A stretch of DNA of 64,000 nt from Strongylocentrotus purpuratus (lineage: Eukaryota; Echinodermata; Echinoidea; Camarodonta; Strongylocentrotidae), in the NCBI RefSeq assembly GCF_000002235.5, contig NW_022145555.1:235001-299000 (forward strand), given 5' to 3'. Made by a program: the position numbers and the translations under genes. Below, piece after piece: positions 59,907 through 64,000 of this stretch. Position 1 is the first letter of the stretch, and every line of letters starts with the position of its first letter. A model generated the notes under the pieces. That model saw only the letters and a program-made list of their open reading frames with translations, was not told the origin of the DNA and did no database searches.

Positions 59907-60084
59907 GCCTCGTTCACTCTGCACTACGAATATGGAAGAAAAAAACCTTCCAGATGCAAATTAGTACAGCCTGTAATGTCCCAATATTGAATCCCGTGAG
60001 ATAATTGTGCCAAAATTGATTTTTTTGGCTAACTTTGTCAATTTGGGGGTGCTGAATCCAAAAAACTTTGGTACCATTTTTTTC

Positions 60085-60470
60085 GACCACGTCTTAGGCG
60101 GCCATTTTGAATTTCAAAATGGCCACCATAAAAAATGCATTTTTTACCATTATTTCATATTATAGACATTGGAGAAGGTGCAAATGTGGGATAAAATGTA
60201 TGCTTATGATGTCTGATATATCAATACACATTTTTATAAAATTTTGCTTTATTTCGATTGGCCGCCATCTTGAAATTCAAAATGGCCGCCATTGCTAATC
60301 CTATTTTATCTCATGTCTCAAGTTATAAGCACCTGGAAAGGTTTGTACCGTAACAGTATCATAATACTGATGCTGTGTGTGTTTTCAAACAAAACACAAG
60401 CTCCCAGTAACTGACCATTCGAATTGGCCACCATTTTGAAATTCAAAATGGCCGCCATGGAATAACATTT
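60085..60470. repeat. Repeated GGCCATTTTGAA/TTCAAAATGGCC palindromes
   Basis: Three palindromes of the form GCCATTTTGAA-T-TTCAAAATGGC at about 60100-60125, 60263-60293 and 60427-60458, spaced about 165 bases apart. Non-coding. Confidence 0.8.
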
Positions 60471-60549
60471 GCTATATTAATTCATTTGAAAGTACCTTAG
60501 AATCATCCATTTTGAGAGATCATCTGTATTTAAAGCTTGCAGGACCTGG

Positions 60550-61839
60550 TACTTAGAATACCGGCTGTCATCTTGATCATCGTATATATGCCTAAACGCA
60601 TCACCCCCCCCCCCCCTTCTTCCACCCGGGGGGGGGGGGCTTAATTATAACATATAACAGTTACTGAATGTGGTGTTAAAGAAAAACTAGAAAAATAAAT
60701 TCCTTGGACTGGACGTATTAAAACTTCAGTGTGCAAATACAGGCCTGTTATTCCAGAGATAAGACATGATGAGACACGCATCACATCAGAATGCAGTATC
60801 ACGTGTCTATGCAGATTGCCAGCATACATCTTTGATATGACATGTGCTCCCCATGTGCTCTCACCCACGTGGATGTATGTGTATAGATACACTATGTAAG
60901 TCTGTGTCCCATACAGATTACACACAACTGACAGATTGTTTTACTGTCCCACTAAACCTATTTACTTGTGTAAAGACTCAAGACCTCTACAATGTTCTTC
61001 TATGCATTCTGATTTTGTCAGAGCAGCTGTCACCATACCACATGATTTGAGAGGTAGGCCTTTTAAACTATTAAATTTGCCTACAATGTACATTTACCTT
61101 TGTTGATAAACAGATGTCAGTTGCTGTTATTTTATAAGAATGTTTAAATAGACATTTGAATATGTGTAATGTGAAGTATTCTCTTTGCTCAAAGTCAATG
61201 ATGTTACCATCTCGCACATACGTACTGTACAGTAGCTATTTGTATCTGTGTTATTTCCTATGAGTGCTGGGTGTTGAACAGTTTATCAAAGTTATTATAA
61301 TTAACCCAAAATGATCGGAATAGGCTCCAAGGGAAGCAAATTTATCAATGATGTATTTGTGATCCCTACAATAACAGTGTTTATCAATATGGAATCTAGG
61401 GGGAAATTTTTATGCCAACATGGACATCTTAATTCACTACAAACTAGTAACAGATTAGTGAATCTGTAACCAATTGATGCATAATCTTTGCTGTTTTTCC
61501 CCTTCACTCCCTTCAGGGTCTGATTCAGATCTTAAATGATGAAAGAGTGGATATGAGGAAACAAAACTGTCTCATGTGTGTCAATTTCCAGGTTAGCCAA
61601 GAGAGAACATAAATGATTTATTATTTTTTTATCTTTTCAATACAAAAGTGAGTGATGCATTAATGAATGAATCAAAAATATATTGAAATCTTACTGAAAT
61701 TAGATTTTGTGAATAAACGTCAACAATACATTACAAACGATTTACATTCCACCTTTATGCTGTCATTGTTATGACTTCATTAATTTGCTCGAAATGAAAG
61801 AAAATCTGAAGCTCATTCAGTAATCCGGTCTCTTTCCAG
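60550..61839. other. Intergenic/upstream region of the right-edge gene
   Basis: Contains adjacent C and G runs at 60605-60640 that can pair. A short segment 61518-61590 has an AG acceptor and a GT donor and could be an upstream exon of the right-edge gene, but I cannot confirm it. Confidence 0.4.
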
Positions 61840-64000
61840 GACTGAACGAGCAGACAAGATGGAGACCTCCGGCCGAAGTTCAAATAAGTGTATCGTATGT
61901 TTGCAAGCTGATGAATCAACCCAAATGAACTTGACACCATCCAAATCATCCCTAGAAAAACTCAAAGACTTTGCAAAAAAACGCTCTTCTTTGGGGGAAA
62001 CTACGATTTCTCCTGTTTGGGAAAGGATAGTAAGTCTTACAGATGAACAATATTTTCAGTCTGTTTTACATTGGGCATGCTACAAACAGATTGTAAATAA
62101 TGCGAAGTTGAAAAGGGCAGAGAAAAGGGTTCTTGATGCATCATCATCATCATCAAAGACAGCAGTCCAACCAAAGAAAGGACGGCCTTCAAGATCGGTT
62201 TCACCGTCATGCAGCAAAGGAGATGTACCAGGGCGACTAAGAAGATCAAGCTCTGCACCGAATGCCAAAAATTGTGTGTTTCAATGCAAAAATGCACATA
62301 GTGGTGAACTACATAGAGTAGAAACAGAGTCTATGGGGAGAAGATTAATGTTCATCAAATCAAACACAAAAGATGAAAAATTACGTGTGGCGTTAGCTCA
62401 TGTTAATGAGCCTACAGATTGTTCTGCATTTGACTTGATGTATCACAGAAATTGTCTAAGGGATCATGAGCGAAAGGTACAGGGCTACTCCAACTCAGAG
62501 ATGAGGTCCAAATTAAACATTGGCAAACATATTGCTGATATTGACATATTGAATGCTGTGAAATGTTCTTTAAATGAAGGGTTTACTGTGACGATGAATG
62601 AAGTTAATGAGTTGTACGTTTCATTCCTTGCTGACAATGACATCGACCCCGGACCTTATCACCACAAAAAACACCTGAAAGCAATAATATCAGAAAACAT
62701 TGAAGGAGTAAATTTCATAAAATCACATCGTGCCAATGAAAGTGAACTTCTCGTAGGTGAAAAGCTGCTTGGAAAAACTGTTTCTGAACTTCATGAGCAA
62801 CAAACAGAAGAAGCTGATGTTGAATGTCTTCAGGAAGCAGCTACGATACTAAGAAAGGCACTTGCATCTTCATCTGCTAAATGGAAATTTACAGGTATCC
62901 AGTCGATGTCAGAATTTCAGCATCCTCCTCTACTGACCAGTTTCCTTCGTTGGGTTCTCTTTGGCACAAAATGCGTAGGCATTAAGGGAAGACGTAGCCA
63001 ATCATCAAGAAAAGCAGTCAATCTTATGGCGCAGCAAATGTTGCTTAACTTCAAGACTGACCGTCAAGCAGCATATTCACCAGAATCAGATGCCGAATTC
63101 AGAAGGAGGCATGAAACGCCGTTATCAGTAGGATTGGCACTCACAATACACAAGAAGACAAGAAGTAAAGATCTAGTTGATCTTCTATCCCATTTGAACA
63201 TTGGATGCTCGTATGATAAGGTGCTGCAAATTGAAAAGCGGATTGCCAGTGGAGTTGCAGAAAGGATGGAGACATCTGGTGGGTTTTGTTTGCCACCTTT
63301 CATTGAGAAAGGAAAGTCTCTATTTTTCGCAGCGGACAATATTGACTTCCTTGAAAACACTGCCGACGGTCAGAACACTCTCCATGGTACCATTCTGGTA
63401 ATCAATCAGAACCAGGGTGGGGATAGTGACTCAACCACAGGTCTCCCGGTCAGTGAACCACTCCGGATTCCAGACGATGTCAAACCCATTGATGTAGACA
63501 TCAAACTACAGCATCCACCATCTCTTGAAGTCAAAACAATCACTGCCAGTTCATTTGAGTTTGGCTCCTTTCAGCATGCCATCAGCGAAAATGAGATGTA
63601 TGACAAGGCGTGGTTCATGGCATCCTTTTCTACAAGGTCAAATACAACTTCAAGTGCAACACACCCTGTAGCTGCAAATGAATCTCTACACATTGATATT
63701 TCTCAACTGACTGAGCCTCTTGATAGTCAATCACCGCTTACAGAACAATCAAGTGATGATGAGACTAGCCTCCACGTCCATTCTGATCAGAACAGTGATA
63801 CACAACCTGAGGACGAGCAATCTTTGGAGTCGGTTACTTCAGGTGCAACTTTTGAACATTACCTTGTTTCGGATATTGAACAGCCTATGGCAATGACAAC
63901 TCCTAGTCTAGACAATTCAGGTGGGAATTCCAGAGTCCATGGAATTGAACAAAGTGAAGGAAGCACTAAAACTTCTGAAGGACCTGGTGTACACTCATCA
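61840..64000 (+). CDS. Uncharacterised protein with N-terminal Cys motifs, large open exon, partial (runs off the right edge)
   Basis: After an acceptor (TCTTTCCAG) the exon starts at 61840; the ATG at 61859 opens a frame of 714 codons with no stop to the window edge. Visible: C-x2-C at residues 11-14 (KCIVC); a Ser run and AT-hook-like KKGRPSRS near residue 100-110; a Cys/His cluster CVFQC ... GELHRVE ... FDLMYHRNCLRDHER (~138-205), zinc-ribbon-like; FFAADNIDFLENTADG then NTLHGTI at about residue 489-510; and an acidic, Ser/Thr-rich C-terminal part. I recall similar YHxxCL plus DNxD-DGxxTLH proteins as lineage-expanded, unnamed families in marine invertebrates. The DNID aspartate (D493) could be part of an RNase H-like transposase fold, but this is conjecture. 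No function assigned. Confidence 0.8.

Overview
This 64 kb window is eukaryotic nuclear DNA. It has short exons with GT/AG splice sites, long AT-rich introns, many microsatellites and a dense load of short non-autonomous transposons, SINEs and decayed LINEs. Gene content (a boule-type RRM protein and an SLC23 ascorbate/nucleobase transporter) and the repeat types fit a marine invertebrate deuterostome, most likely a sea urchin. The species is an inference and was not checked.

Layout. (1) 1-10.4 kb, minus strand: the 5' end of a boule/DAZ-family RNA-binding protein gene. Three coding exons were reconstructed; the gene continues off the left edge. Its introns hold a tRNA-type SINE, several MITEs and a 5'-truncated L1/Tx1-like LINE. 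(2) 10,979-40,137: the main discovery. A 29,159 bp DNA transposon is bounded by 59 bp terminal inverted repeats (58/59 identical) and flanked by a perfect 9 bp target-site duplication, TAGTATATA. It is inserted about 570 bp upstream of the boule start codon. (3) 40.2-43.5 kb: repeat-rich intergenic DNA. (4) 43.5-56.4 kb, minus strand: a complete or near-complete SLC23-type transporter gene (13 exons, 642 codons from the chosen ATG). (5) 56.4-61.8 kb: intergenic repeats and long C/G homopolymers. (6) 61.84 kb to the edge, plus strand: a single open exon (714 codons and still open) of a cysteine-bearing uncharacterised family.

The transposon carries one gene. I assembled 22 exons (11,273-32,424) whose phases agree throughout and give an uninterrupted frame of about 1,268 residues. 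In order it encodes a zinc-binding N-terminal region, a Mutator-like (MULE) transposase core with D366/D431/C452-H455/E546, a SWIM zinc finger, a basic linker with duplicated cassette exons, a Ulp1/SENP-type (C48) cysteine protease with H1093/D1110/Q1155/C1161, and a C-terminal half-PHD zinc finger. The 9 bp duplication is what Mutator-superfamily transposases make, so ends and gene agree. The 3' third of the element is non-coding and holds a decayed LINE, a MITE, a 70 bp tandem array and twelve copies of a 202 bp satellite with higher-order structure next to the right terminus.

The picture is a young-looking, apparently intact giant Mutator element that fuses transposase, deSUMOylase-like protease and chromatin-reader-like modules in one heavily intron-split gene, beside the promoter of a germline gene. 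All coordinates and phases were read by eye; no database search was run.
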